DNA of 64,000 nt, taken from CATQGW01 sp965242565. GTDB taxonomy: Bacteria > Chloroflexota > Dehalococcoidia > Bin125. Under the pieces are notes generated by a model, which searched no databases, was not told the DNA's origin, and saw only the letters and a program-made list of their open reading frames with translations. Location of the stretch: positions 1,798,001-1,862,000 of the forward strand of contig OZ251457.1 in assembly GCA_965242565.1 (NCBI GenBank), written 5' to 3'. Both the position numbers and the translations under genes were made by a program. Positions 17,331-27,600 of this stretch are shown here, in pieces; position 1 is the stretch's first letter; each line of letters opens with the position of its first letter.

Positions 17331-18515
17331 TCAGGCGCTCACGCTGTCCAGCGCGGCATCAATGATACCCACCGCCTCGGTTAGCTCGTCGTCGCCGACG
17401 GTGAGCGGCGGCACGAGCCGCAGGGTGTTGGGCTTGACGACGTTGCAGAGCATGCCTCGCTCACGGATGGCGGCGACCAGCGCAGGACCGATGTCGGATC
17501 TGAATTCGACGGCGACCAGCAGTCCCTGGCCGCGCACCTCGCTGATCACCGGGTGGCGGTCCTGGAGGGCGCGGAGGTCGTTCATCAGCCGCTCGCCCTT
17601 GGCGGCGGCCTGCGCGGGGATGTCTTCCTGCAGGATGTGACGGACGGTGGCGTTGGCGACGGCGCAGGTGAAGGGCTGGCCGCCGAAGGTGGTGCCGTGG
17701 TCGCCGGGTTCGAGGATGTCGCCGCGCTCGTTGGCGACGATTGCGCCGATCGGGACGCCGCTGCCGAGGCCCTTGGCCAGGGCCATCACGTCGGGCTGCA
17801 CGTCCTCGTGCTGCCAGGCGAACATTTTGCCGGTGCGCCCGATGCCGGTCTGGACTTCGTCGAGCATCAGCAGCAGGTTGTGTTCGTCGCAGATGTCGCG
17901 CAGGGCGCGCAGGTAGCCGTCGGCGGCGACATTGACGCCGCCCTCGCCCTGAAGCGGTTCGACGAGGATGGCGGCGGTCCGGGGGCCGACGGCGGCGCGA
18001 ACGGCGTCGAGGTCGTTGAAGGGCACGTGGCGGAAGCCGTCGACGGCGCGGAAGGGCTCGCTGTAGCGGGGGGTGCCGGTGGCGGAGACGGAGGCGAGGG
18101 TGCGTCCGTGGAAGGACTGCTCCATGGTGATGATTTCGAAGGCGCCCTCTTTGCGGGTCATGCCCCACTTGCGGCCGATTTTGATCGCGCCTTCGGTGGC
18201 CTCCGCGCCGCTGTTGCAGAAGAAGATGCGGGACATGCCGCTGGCTTCAAGCACGGCGTCGGCCAGCTCGAGCTGGGGGAGGGTGTAGAAGTAGTTCGAG
18301 ACATGGAGCAGGGTTTCGCCCTGGGATTTGATGGCGTCGACGATGACGGGGTGGCAGTGGCCGAGGCTGTCGGAGGCGATGCCGGCGACGAAGTCGAGGT
18401 AGGCGTTGCCGTCGTCGTCCCAGACGCGGGTGCCCTCGCCGCGGACGAGAGTGACGGGGAGGCGTCCGGCGGACATCATGAAGACGGCGGCTTCGCGTTC
18501 GGCGGTGGTGGGCAT
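17331..18515 (-). CDS. argD: Acetylornithine aminotransferase (ArgD-type class III)
   Basis: PLP-dependent transfer of an amino group to N-acetylglutamate semialdehyde. The protein, about 394 residues from the ATG at 18515, shows FFCNSGAEATEGAIK, SFHGRTLASVSATG, the Asp of LLMLDEVQTGIGRTG and the Schiff-base Lys in ALAKGLGSGVPIGA. TTFGGQPFTCAVA is also present. A TTG further upstream (18566) is rejected because the extension is basic and non-conserved. The context with argB, argG and argH supports ArgD over other class III aminotransferases; a dual role in lysine synthesis is possible. Confidence 0.92.
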   Translation of the reverse strand: MPTTAEREAAVFMMSAGRLPVTLVRGEGTRVWDDDGNAYLDFVAGIASDSLGHCHPVIVDAIKSQGETLLHVSNYFYTLPQLELADAVLEASGMSRIFFCNSGAEATEGAIKIGRKWGMTRKEGAFEIITMEQSFHGRTLASVSATGTPRYSEPFRAVDGFRHVPFNDLDAVRAAVGPRTAAILVEPLQGEGGVNVAADGYLRALRDICDEHNLLLMLDEVQTGIGRTGKMFAWQHEDVQPDVMALAKGLGSGVPIGAIVANERGDILEPGDHGTTFGGQPFTCAVANATVRHILQEDIPAQAAAKGERLMNDLRALQDRHPVISEVRGQGLLVAVEFRSDIGPALVAAIRERGMLCNVVKPNTLRLVPPLTVGDDELTEAVGIIDAALDSVSA

Positions 18516-18778
18516 GGTGCATCTCGGGGTTCGCCGCGCGGTGGGCGCGGTGCGGGTTTGGGCCAATCAAGCGTAGCCGAGCGCGGGGGTTGACGGAATG
18601 GCGGGGCGGGAGGTGGGAAGCTATGCGGCGGTGGCGGTGGCGTCAGGCGTCGGGCTGTGCTGCGAACGGGGGTTGGGGAGTGGTTCGGGGCTGTTGCGCT
18701 GCGAACGGGGTTGGGTTTGGGCCCCAGATCAAGTCTGGGGCGACGGTTCTTGGGGATGCGGGGGGGTGTTGGAGGGGG
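18516..18778. repeat. REP-like element in the arg gene cluster
   Basis: Between the argD start and the UPF0182 end is a family A copy (18721-18746) preceded by two tandem copies of the GAACGGGGGTTGGGxxGTGG spacer. The hairpin interrupts an otherwise tightly packed operon, so it may attenuate or punctuate transcription. Confidence 0.65.
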
Positions 18779-21700
18779 TTATTGGGTGGTGGAGGCGAGG
18801 CGTTCGAGGATTGCGCCGAGGCGTTCGACGGCGTCGCCGTAGGCGGCGAAGTCGCCGTTGCGGAGGTGTTGCTGGGCTTCCTCGAAGACATCCTGGGCCT
18901 GTTGGGCGAGCTCGGCGGCGTCGCCCTCGATCACGAGCGGCGCTTGCTGCTCTTGCGCTTCGGCCGGCGGTTGGGGGGCGGCGGGCGGTTCGGGGGCGGG
19001 TGTTGCGCCGGAGTCACCGGCGAAGGTGAGGCCGCGGGCGGGCTGGTTGCCGAGCGCGACCTGCACGGCGTCGGCGAAGGTGTCCTCGAAGGCGATGGTG
19101 TCGCCGTTGACGACGATGACGGCTTTGAGCTGGGGGTAGCGGGCGTTGTCGGCCTGGAGGTAGATCGGCTCGACGTAGACGTAGGAAGCGCCGACGGGGA
19201 TGAAGAGCAGGTTGCCGCGAATGACTTCGCTGCCCTGCTGTCCGAGCAGGGTGAATTGGCGGGAGATGGAGACGTCCTGATCGATGCGGGCTTCGATCTG
19301 GGAGGGGCCGTCGACGTTTTTGTTGGCGGGGAAGCGGAAGGCGAAGAGCTTGCCGTAGTTTTCGCCGTCGCTGCGGCCGGCCATCCAGGCGATGCTGTTG
19401 AGCCGGTTGCGGGGGGTGAAGGGGAGGATGAGGATGAATTCGGGCTGCTCCTGGTCGGGCAGGCGGAGGGTGACGTAGTAGGGCTCGACGGGGATTTCCT
19501 GCTGGCGAAGTTTTTCCTGGGGGATGGCCCAGAGGTCTTCGCGGGTGAAGAGGCCGCGCGCGGATTCGATGTGGTAGGAGAGGTATTGGTCGGCCTGGAC
19601 CTGGAAGTAGTCCTGCGGGTAGCGCCAGTGGCGGACGAGGTCGGGGGGGAATTCGGAGGTGGGTTTGAAGAGGTCGGGGAAGATTTCGGCCCAGGCGCGG
19701 ATCAGCGGGTCGGAGTCGTCGACGATGTAGAGGTCGACGGTGCCGTGGTAGGCGTCGATCACGGCTTTGACGGAGTTGCGCATGTAGTTGAAGCCGACAT
19801 CGTGGGGCTGGGAGTAGGGGTAGCGGTCGGTGACGGTGTAGGCGTCCTGGATCCAGTGGAGGCGGCCGTCGTCGCCGACGACGATGTAGGGGTCGGCGTC
19901 GAGCGCGAGGAAGGGGGCGAGGGTGCCGACGCGCTCCTGGATGAGGCGTCGGAAGAGGATGCGGCTGTCGCCGGAGAGCGAGCCGGAGATGAGGATGTTG
20001 GTATCGGCGAAGGACCAGGCGAAGGCGAGGCGTCGGAAGAAGCCGCCGAGTTCGATGCCGCCCTCGCCGGAGTAGCGGGTGGTGGCCTGGCTTTCGGTGG
20101 TGTCGCCGGCGGCGAGTTCCTCGCCGCTGAGCGGGTAGTCGAATTCTTCGGCGCTGGTGTTGGCGATGACGTAGGCGTCGGTGGCTTCGCCGTAGTAGAT
20201 GCGGGGTTCGACGATTTCCAGGTTCAGCGGGCCGCTGGTGGTTTGCTCGACGACTTCGGGGGGGATGTTGGAGATCCAGAATTCGGGCTCGCCGGAGCCG
20301 GTGACTTCGTCGACGGGGGTCATGACGACGCCGAAGCCGTGGGTGAACTGGAGGCGTCGGTTGACCCAGGACTGCTGGGTGGGCTGGAGGTTGGCCTGGG
20401 AGAGTTCGCGGGCGGCGAGGAAGACCTGGTGTTCTTCGTCGCCGGTGCGGTAGCGGTCGACGTCGACGTCGGGGTAGACGTAGAGGGGTCGGATGGTCTG
20501 GATGGTGTTGAGGGTGTCGTTGAGGGGGCGGTGGTCCCAGAGGCGGACGTTGCTGAGCGCTTCGGGGTTGGCGGCGAGGTCGGCGGCGGCGAGTTCGTCG
20601 TTGGCGGAGAATTCGCGCTCTTCGATGCCGTCGAGTCCGAAGGCGGCGCGGGTGGCGGCGATGTTGCGCTCGATGTAGGGGGTTTCGCGTTCGAGTTCGT
20701 TGGGTTCGACGGTGAAGCGCTGGATGATGCCGGGCAGGATCATGGCGCCGACGATGCTGATGGCGACGAGGGCGAGGATGGGGGCGACGGCGAAGCGGAG
20801 GCGCTCGTGGAGGGGCCAGCTGATCACGCCGGCGATGACGACGAGGCCGGCGGCCATGAGCAGATATTGGACGGGGGCGCGGATGTTGTCGTCGGTGTAG
20901 GTGGCGCCGAAGACGAAGCCGCCGGGGTTGACGGCGAGTTCGAAGCGGGCGAGCCAGTAGCCCCAGACGAACATGGCCATGACGGCGGCGATCAGCAGGG
21001 CGAGGTGGAGGCGGACGACGAGGGTGGTGCGGGCCTGTCCGCGGTGGAGCAGGAGGCGGACGCCGTACATGGCGGCGGTGGTGAGCATGGCCATGATGCT
21101 GAGGCCGACGGCCCAGCCCTTGATGAACTGGAGCGCTTCGAGGTCGAAGACGTAGAAGCCGATGTCGCGCCCGAACTGCGGGTCGTCGACGCCGAAGGGC
21201 TGGGCGTTGAGGAAGAGCAGGATTTGGTCCCAGCGTCCGGCGGCGATGGAGCCGAAGACGATGGCGAGCAGGACGGTGACGACGACGGCGACGATGGTAA
21301 TCAGGCGGCGGAAGCCGGGATCGTCGATGGGGGGGTTGTCGGCGTCGAGGCGGATGCGCCAGGCGAGGGCGAGGCTGCCGCCGATGACGGCGACGGTGAT
21401 GCCGAAGCCGGCGAAGAAGAGCCAGATTTGGGTGCCGACGCGGGTGTCGAAGACGCCGCGGTAGCCGACGCCGTCGAACCAGAGGCGATCGACGTAGAGG
21501 TCGATGCCGATGTTGAGCAGGATCAGGAGGACGAGCAGGGCGGAGCCGAAGCCGACGATGCGGGACCACCAGCGGCGCGGCGGGGGCTGTTGTTGGCCGC
21601 CTTCGCCGGCCGTGTAGGGGGGTGGTTCGTCGTCGCCCGCGCCGCTGCCGCCGCCGAGGCTTTCGCGGAAGACGGGCGGCGGGGGGCCGAGCTGTCCGCT

Positions 21701-21844
21701 GCGGCCTTCGTCGGAGGGGGGCACTTCACCCTGGCCGTTCTCGCCGTTGCGCCAGCCGCCGGAGACGCGCTGGATGAGGCGATCGAGCAGGCGGTCGTGG
21801 GGATTGAGCGGCAGCCAGCGACTGTTGGGGGTGATTGCGTGCAT
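18779..21844 (-). CDS. UPF0182 family membrane protein
   Basis: A 1021-residue integral membrane protein of the UPF0182 family, of unknown function. After a polar N-terminus (about 85 residues, Gly/Pro/acidic) there are about seven hydrophobic spans up to residue 390. They begin with VLLILLNIGIDLYVDRLWFDGVGYRGVF, the family hallmark. A large external region follows with QFTHGFGVVMTPVDEV, GEGGIELGGFFRRLAFAW, MRNSVKAVIDAYHGTVDLY and TLGQQGSEVIRGNLLFIPV. The C-terminus is Pro/Ala-rich then helical. It starts three bases after argB stops, an odd placement inside an arginine pathway cluster. Confidence 0.93.
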   Translation of the reverse strand: MHAITPNSRWLPLNPHDRLLDRLIQRVSGGWRNGENGQGEVPPSDEGRSGQLGPPPPVFRESLGGGSGAGDDEPPPYTAGEGGQQQPPPRRWWSRIVGFGSALLVLLILLNIGIDLYVDRLWFDGVGYRGVFDTRVGTQIWLFFAGFGITVAVIGGSLALAWRIRLDADNPPIDDPGFRRLITIVAVVVTVLLAIVFGSIAAGRWDQILLFLNAQPFGVDDPQFGRDIGFYVFDLEALQFIKGWAVGLSIMAMLTTAAMYGVRLLLHRGQARTTLVVRLHLALLIAAVMAMFVWGYWLARFELAVNPGGFVFGATYTDDNIRAPVQYLLMAAGLVVIAGVISWPLHERLRFAVAPILALVAISIVGAMILPGIIQRFTVEPNELERETPYIERNIAATRAAFGLDGIEEREFSANDELAAADLAANPEALSNVRLWDHRPLNDTLNTIQTIRPLYVYPDVDVDRYRTGDEEHQVFLAARELSQANLQPTQQSWVNRRLQFTHGFGVVMTPVDEVTGSGEPEFWISNIPPEVVEQTTSGPLNLEIVEPRIYYGEATDAYVIANTSAEEFDYPLSGEELAAGDTTESQATTRYSGEGGIELGGFFRRLAFAWSFADTNILISGSLSGDSRILFRRLIQERVGTLAPFLALDADPYIVVGDDGRLHWIQDAYTVTDRYPYSQPHDVGFNYMRNSVKAVIDAYHGTVDLYIVDDSDPLIRAWAEIFPDLFKPTSEFPPDLVRHWRYPQDYFQVQADQYLSYHIESARGLFTREDLWAIPQEKLRQQEIPVEPYYVTLRLPDQEQPEFILILPFTPRNRLNSIAWMAGRSDGENYGKLFAFRFPANKNVDGPSQIEARIDQDVSISRQFTLLGQQGSEVIRGNLLFIPVGASYVYVEPIYLQADNARYPQLKAVIVVNGDTIAFEDTFADAVQVALGNQPARGLTFAGDSGATPAPEPPAAPQPPAEAQEQQAPLVIEGDAAELAQQAQDVFEEAQQHLRNGDFAAYGDAVERLGAILERLASTTQ

Positions 21845-21846
21845 GG

Positions 21847-22647
21847 TCAGACCAGCGCCGTTCCAACTGATATGTCGACTGACATGTCGAGCGGGTCGTG
21901 GTTGTGGTCGAGGGCGCGGCGAACGACGCCCGGCTCGCGGCCGTCGACGATTCGCACTTGCGCGCCGGCTTGCCGGGCGGCGCGGCCGGCGGCAAGCTTG
22001 GGCAGCATGCCGCCCTGGATTGCGCCGGCGGCGCGGAGGCGCTGTTCGGCGGCGGCGTCCAGTTGCGGGACGGGCGCGCCGTGTTGGTCGAGCACTGCTT
22101 CTACATCGGTGAGGTAGAGCAGCGAATCCGCGCGCAGGGCCTGGGCGATTGCGCCGGCGGCGGCGTCGGCGTTGATGTTGAGGGTTTGGGGCGGATCGTC
22201 GGTGGAGAGGCCGACGGGGGCGACGACGGGGAGGCGTCGGTCTTGCAGCAGGCTTTGGAGCAGGCCCGGATTGCAGCAGGGTGTCTCGCCGACCAGACCG
22301 AGGCGCTCGCTCTTTGGGGAGCGCAGCGTGCCGTTGTCAACGCCGCTGAGGCCGACGGCCGGAGCGCCGAGGCCGACCAGTTGCTCGACGAGGCGCTTGT
22401 TGATTAGGCCGGCGAGGACGGCGACGACAACCTCGAGCGACTCGGCGGTGGTGGTGCGGAGGCCGTCCACCCACTGGACGGTTGCGCCGAGGCGCTGCTG
22501 CCAATCGGTGACGGCTGCGCCGCCGCCGTGGACGACAACGACGGGGTATCCGTCGGCGTGCAGGGCGGCGCAGTCGCGCAGCGAGGTGTCGTGCTCGCCG
22601 AGCGTGCTGCCGCCGACTTTGACGACGATGGGGGCGGTGGTGTTCAC
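21847..22647 (-). CDS. argB: Acetylglutamate kinase
   Basis: Phosphorylates N-acetylglutamate, the second step of arginine synthesis. The 266-residue amino acid kinase-fold protein has VVKVGGSTL at the N-terminus, VVVVHGGGAAVTDW, and the NAG-binding VDGLRTTTAESLEVV. VGLSGVDNGTLR and ININADAAAGAIAQAL follow, then IQGGMLPKLAAGRAA. The Lys that usually follows VGLSG.D is not obvious. It heads the leftward cluster argB-UPF0182-argD-argG-orf-argH-rpe; argC, argJ and argF are not in the window. Confidence 0.9.
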   Translation of the reverse strand: MNTTAPIVVKVGGSTLGEHDTSLRDCAALHADGYPVVVVHGGGAAVTDWQQRLGATVQWVDGLRTTTAESLEVVVAVLAGLINKRLVEQLVGLGAPAVGLSGVDNGTLRSPKSERLGLVGETPCCNPGLLQSLLQDRRLPVVAPVGLSTDDPPQTLNINADAAAGAIAQALRADSLLYLTDVEAVLDQHGAPVPQLDAAAEQRLRAAGAIQGGMLPKLAAGRAARQAGAQVRIVDGREPGVVRRALDHNHDPLDMSVDISVGTALV

Positions 22648-22759
22648 GTGTGCAGCGTAGCGGAGGGGGTGGGTTTGGGGGGTTGGGTGCGGGTAGGGCG
22701 GAGGAGGCGGCGGGAATGACGAGGAAAGGCGGCGCGAACGCCGCAGTCCCGAACAGCCC

Positions 22760-23446
22760 CTACACGATCAGCCGAATCACCATCCCCAAAAGCGCCAGAA
22801 TCAGCGCCAGCAGAATCCCGAACAGCCACCGATTCTCGCGCCGCAGCGACTCCTCGCCCGCCACCATCCTCTCGTAGAGCCTGGCCGCCGTCTCATCGAT
22901 CTTGGTGTTCAGGGTGTTGAAATTCCTGTCCGTCTTCTCGTCCGCCCGCGCAAAGCGGTCATCCATCTGCGCGAAGCGGTCATCGACCCGCGCAAACCGC
23001 TCATCCATCTTCGCGTCCAGCGCCACGAACCGCTCGTCCATCTGCGCGAACCGGTCATCGACCCGCGCAAACCGCTCATCCATCTTCGCGGCCAGCGCCG
23101 CAAAGCGGTCATCGATCTTCGCGAAGCGGTCATCCATCCGCGCAAAGCGGTCATCGATCTTCGTGTCCAGCGCCGTGAAGCGGTCGTCGATCTTCCCGAA
23201 CCGCTCGTCCAGCTGCCCGAACCGCTCATCGATCTTCGCAAACCGCTCGTCCAGCTTGTCGATCCGCTCGTTGACCTTGTCCAGCCGATCGCTGATCTTG
23301 TCCAGCCGATCAGTGATCGAACGCTGCCCATGCGCCAAATCCGCAATCCGGCCCTCGATGTAGCCCAGCCGACGGTCAACCTCGGTGAAACGCCGATCCG
23401 CCTCACCCACCGTCAAATAGTCCGCCCGCTCATCCTGCGTCACCAT
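22760..23446 (-). CDS. Tail-anchored coiled-coil protein, heptad-repeat type (paralogue 1)
   Basis: About 228 residues. The N-terminal 20 residues (MVTQDERADYLTVGEADRRF) are identical to those of the gene at 23699-24214. The middle 150 residues are a long coiled coil of near-perfect heptads (DDRFAKI, DERFARV, DDRFAQM) encoded by diverging 21-bp units, and it ends in a single hydrophobic segment (FGILLALILALLGMVIRLIV). The architecture is like Bdr/DUF1640-type coiled coils: a cytoplasmic rod tethered by a C-terminal membrane anchor. Function unknown. ATG at 23446 chosen over an adjacent GTG; no strong Shine-Dalgarno site. Confidence 0.75.
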   Translation of the reverse strand: MVTQDERADYLTVGEADRRFTEVDRRLGYIEGRIADLAHGQRSITDRLDKISDRLDKVNERIDKLDERFAKIDERFGQLDERFGKIDDRFTALDTKIDDRFARMDDRFAKIDDRFAALAAKMDERFARVDDRFAQMDERFVALDAKMDERFARVDDRFAQMDDRFARADEKTDRNFNTLNTKIDETAARLYERMVAGEESLRRENRWLFGILLALILALLGMVIRLIV

Positions 23447-23555
23447 CACCGCAGCCTACCAGATTCCGAAGCCAGGATCCGTCGCCCCAGACTTGATCTG
23501 GGGCCCATACGGCGGTCGTCAGCAGGACGGCGCACCGAGCGGTCCTGCGAACGGC
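23392..23555 (-). repeat. Duplicated 5' block of the coiled-coil genes, copy 1
   Basis: Nearly identical to 24160-24323: it covers the first 20 codons of each coiled-coil gene plus about 105 bp of upstream DNA with an embedded family A hairpin (23479-23504). Only two or three differences are seen, far fewer than in the bodies of the two genes. Confidence 0.8.
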
Positions 23556-23698
23556 GTTGGCGGGACCGCTCGGGACCCCGTGCCGCTCACGTCGAGATGC
23601 CCCCGTTCGAGCCGGGGGCAGGCTCCGCGACAAGCGCGGGTATGACGGGGTGGGGCGCGGGTATGACGGAGTGGGGGGCGGGAATGACGAAAGACCGC
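23447..23698. repeat. REP-like elements between coiled-coil genes
   Basis: Family A at 23479-23504, a spacer copy containing GAACGGCGTTGGCGGGACCG, a long-form family B at 23593-23648 and further degenerate GGGTATGACGG tails up to 23690. Confidence 0.75.
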
Positions 23699-24214
23699 CT
23701 ACAGCAGCCGAGACAGAATCACCCCAAGCAGCGCGAAAATCCCGCCCAGCAGCGCGATGATCAGCACGATCGCCCACGTCAGCATCGAGAACCGACGATC
23801 CATGTTCGCCGTCAAATCATCGATCCGCTGATCCAGCGCCGCCAGCCGCACATCGATCGCCGCAAACCGGAACTCCAGCGCCTCCATCCGCGTCTCCAGC
23901 TTGTCATCCATCGCCTTGAGCCGCGTCTCCAGCTTCCCGTCCAGCGCCGCCAGATCCCGATCCATCCCCTCCTTGAAATCAGCCAGCCGCGCCTCCATCC
24001 CCTCCTTGAAATCCTGGAACCGACCCTTCAGCTCCTCCCGCAAATCCACAATCCGCTCCCCCAGCAGCCCCAACTGCTGCTCCACCCCCTTCAGCCGCTG
24101 CTCCACCAGCTTGAACCGATCTTCCACCCGCTCAAACCGCTCATCGATCCGCTCGAAGCGCCGATCCGCCTCACCCACCGTCAAATAGTCCGCCCGCTCA
24201 TCCTGCGTCACCAT
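23699..24214 (-). CDS. Tail-anchored coiled-coil protein (paralogue 2)
   Basis: A 171-residue protein sharing its first 20 residues and upstream DNA with the gene at 22760-23446. The coiled coil is shorter and less regular (FERIDERFERVEDRFKLVEQRLKGVEQQL, then KGRFQDFKEGM twice). It ends in a hydrophobic anchor (SMLTWAIVLIIALLGGIFALLGVILSRLL). The pair is codirectional. Similar heads with different rods and anchors suggest duplication followed by repeat-length change. Function not known. Confidence 0.75.
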   Translation of the reverse strand: MVTQDERADYLTVGEADRRFERIDERFERVEDRFKLVEQRLKGVEQQLGLLGERIVDLREELKGRFQDFKEGMEARLADFKEGMDRDLAALDGKLETRLKAMDDKLETRMEALEFRFAAIDVRLAALDQRIDDLTANMDRRFSMLTWAIVLIIALLGGIFALLGVILSRLL

Positions 24215-24323
24215 CACCGCAGCCTACCAGATTCCGAAGCCAGGATCCGTCGCCCCAGACTTGATCTGGGGCCCATACGGCGGCCGTCAGCAGGACGGCG
24301 CACCGAGCGGCCCTGCGAACGGG
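24160..24323 (-). repeat. Duplicated 5' block of the coiled-coil genes, copy 2
   Basis: Partner of 23392-23555; contains the start of the second coiled-coil gene and a family A hairpin at 24247-24272. Confidence 0.8.
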
Positions 24324-24669
24324 CGTTGGCGGGTGGCTCGGGGCTTCTGCGCTGCTCAGGGGGTTGGGTTTGGGCCCCAGATCAAGTCTGGGGCGACGGA
24401 GCCTGGGGACGGGGGTTTGGGGGTGGAGGGTTTGGGGGTGGAGGGTTTGGGGGTACGACGGGGTTGGGTGCTGTGCTCGTCGAGATACCCGCGGCAAGCG
24501 CGGGTATGACGGAGGGGGGAGCGCGGGTGTGACGGGGGCGGCAAGCGCGGGGATGACGGGGTGGCGCGACGGAGGCGGCAGCCCGGCGCGACGGAACGGT
24601 CCACGCACGCATGTCGCCGCCTACGCTACGCTAGGCCGCAAACCCGCACGCTACCTGGAGGCCAGCACC
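24215..24669. repeat. REP-like cluster upstream of the beta-propeller gene
   Basis: Divergent gap with family A copies in both orientations (24247-24272 and 24374-24399) and a short family B at 24482-24512. It also holds two full and one partial 15-bp G-rich units (GGGTTTGGGGGTGGA) at 24413-24454. GGAGG at 24655-24659 precedes the GTG start of the next gene. Confidence 0.75.
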
Positions 24670-27600
24670 GTGTCGCAACGCACCCACGCCGCCGCCCTCA
24701 TCGCAACCCCCCTCGCGCTGCTCGCCGCACTCGCCGCCGCCGCACTCCTCGCCCTCGCGCCCGCCCACGCCGGACCGCCCCCCGAGGGCGTCGAACTCGT
24801 CCTCCACGTCGACGACGCGGACGGCGTCATCGAACCCGGCCAAACCGTCAAAGTCTCCGCCGCCGTCCGCTTCCCGGGGCAATACGGCGGCGCCGAGCGC
24901 ATGAAAGCCACTGACTTCAGCCTCCGCTCCAACTTCGAGTGGGAAAGCGCGCGCGCGGCCGGCGGACGCCTCACCTTCGACGACCCGGGCGTCATCATGG
25001 GACTGTACCGCCTGCGGCCCAAGACCGACGATGGCGTGCGGCTGCTCGGCATCCGGCGCGCTGCCCTCCAGGCGCTGGACCGCCGCACCGCCGTCTCCCG
25101 CGACGATTCCACCGCCAGGCTGCATATCTTCGATGTCTGGAACAAGCGCCAGGTCCTGAGCATCCCGCCGCCGGCCGGCGCGACCAACGGCTTCGGCTGC
25201 GGGGAGCGCGGCATCTCCGACGTCGCCGATCCCGACCGCTGCTATCTCGCGCGCGCGATCGCCGTCTGGCACGAAACCGAAAGCCTCGCCTGGCTGTTCA
25301 TCGGCGAAGCCAAGGCCGCGGGGCCCGGCGGCGAGGACGCCGTGGGCCGCCTGCACATCTACACGCTCGACTGGACCACCGACCCGCCCACCCTCACCCC
25401 ACGCGGATCCATGCAGCCCTCGCTCGCCGAAGCCGGCAACCACATGGCATGTATCGGCAACCCGTGCATGCTGAACTACAGCAGATACTGGGCCTCCTAC
25501 GGCGGCGCCGTCTCGATCTCGGCCGACGGCTCCACCCTCGCCGTCGGCGCGCCCCGCATCAACCAGATCGGCGCCGTCTACGTCTACACCCGCCCCGACA
25601 GCGAGGGCGACTGGGCCGATATCGCCTACGAAGACGGCGTCAAGGTCACCGTCGCCCCGACGCCCCACTGGGGCATCTCCGAGGCGACCAGCACCGCGCC
25701 CTTCAGCGGCCAAACCTGCGACGCAATCTGCAAAACCCAGCGCAACAACACCTGGAACCGGTTCGCCTGGCGCCACATCGGCCTCTCGGCCGACGGCCGC
25801 GTGATGGCCGTCGGCGCCGGCGGCCAGTCGTACTACCACGACGGCCCCAACCTCGCCCCCTACCCCTCCCAGAGCGGCGGCACCGGCAAGTGGAACACCG
25901 GCCAGGCCTACGTGTTCGTCGCCCCCGACGGCGGCTGGCAGGCCGCCCCGGATCTGGTCGGGGACAAGACCATCCTGACCGCCAAACAGGCCGCGCCGAG
26001 CTACTACGGCAGGGCGACCCACACCACCCCCGGCCCCAACCGCCGCATCACCGAGCCCACCGTCATCCTGCGGCACCGCGCCTGGGGCTCGGCCGAAAAC
26101 AACTGGCGCTTCGGCGAGTTCATCACCATCACCCGCGACGGCACCACGATCGCCGCCGGCACCCAACCCAATCCTGGTCAGAACAGTTGGCAGGGGCCGG
26201 GGAGGGCATTCATCTTCCAGGTCGACTCGCCCGATCAGTGGGAAGAGATTGACCAGCCCTGGGTGTCCGGCACGGATACTGTAGCCGGCGCGACCAGCGC
26301 CGAGATTGGGGGTGCGTCCGGCTACGGCGCGCCCGGCCGCTGCGGCATGGCCTTCAACGGCGCCGGCGACAGACTGGTGTTCGGCCTGTGCGGGGCAGGT
26401 TACCCACCTGGGCACCCCCTTAGCGGCCGGGATGAAGGGGAGATCCGCTACCTCCACCGCCCCGCCGACGGCCGTTGGGCCACTGGCGCGGTCTACAATC
26501 TGGGAGCGCAGTTTTATGAGCCGGGCGGCCGTCACACTGGCAACAGCTACGGCGTGCCGCTCTACAGCCTCAACGGCGAGCGGCTCGCCGTCAGCGCGTG
26601 GGGCTTCAAGATCATCCACGACTCGTGCTGCACTGCGAACTCCAACTACCCCGGACACACCTACTACAGCGACGCCGGCTGCCGTCAGCACCGCGACGCC
26701 GAGGGCCGGACCTGGACGACCTGCCCGATCGAGACCAACCACAACGATGACCCGATGGGGCTCGGCGACGCCGCCACGATCGTGGTGCCGCCCGGCCAGC
26801 CCGAAGGCACGCTGACCATCACTGGCCAAATCAAAGTCTTCATGTTCCTCGGCCTCGCCGGCGGCTACACCGGCCCCAGCGGCGACGACACCGAGAACGC
26901 GAAGACGCTCAACAAGACGCTCACCCTGCGGATCGGCGAGGTCGCCGAGCTGGCCGATGCGCAGCTCGACTTCGCGGTCGAGCAGCAGGGCGTCGACGGC
27001 GGCGACGATCGCCTCTTCCCCAGTTCGCTCACGGCCGGCGAGCGCACCGTGCTGCGCCTGCAGCTGCTCAACGAGGGCGGCATGCCCGCCCCGGCCGACG
27101 CGATCGCCTCGATCATCGCCACCACCACCCGCGGCTCGCTCAGCTCCAACATCCGCGACGACGACAACGCGCGGATCAGCAACGGCTGTCTGGGCGGCGG
27201 CGGCGACGCCTGCCAGATCGAGCCCTCTCTGCTCAGCCTCGCCGGCGAAGAGGCTCGCATCTTCTCGTACCCGTACAACACCCCCAGGCCGCCGGGCAGC
27301 TACAGCGCGGACAACATTCTGCTCACGCTCGCCTACAGCGGAACCGGCGGCCCGGCCGACGTCAATGTGCGCGTGATCGCCAAGGACGGGACGAGCCTCG
27401 CCAGCGAGACGGTGCGCGTCAATCTGCTCGGCCGGCCCGCCGCGCTGAGCATCGCCGCGCCCACGAGCGGCCTGCTCAATGTCGGCACGCCCGACGCCGG
27501 CGTCGACGCCGAGCACCGCGACCGCCTGACTCTCGCCGTCACCGCGCTCGATGAGCACGGCGCCGTCGTGCCCCTGCCCGGCGGCGGCATCTCCCGCGCC

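Noticed and set aside
18590..22117. Very long open plus-strand frame opposite the UPF0182/argB region
   Set aside because: It reads as Gly/Ala/Asp/Val runs, the expected shadow of GC-rich minus-strand coding; no start signal or family motif.
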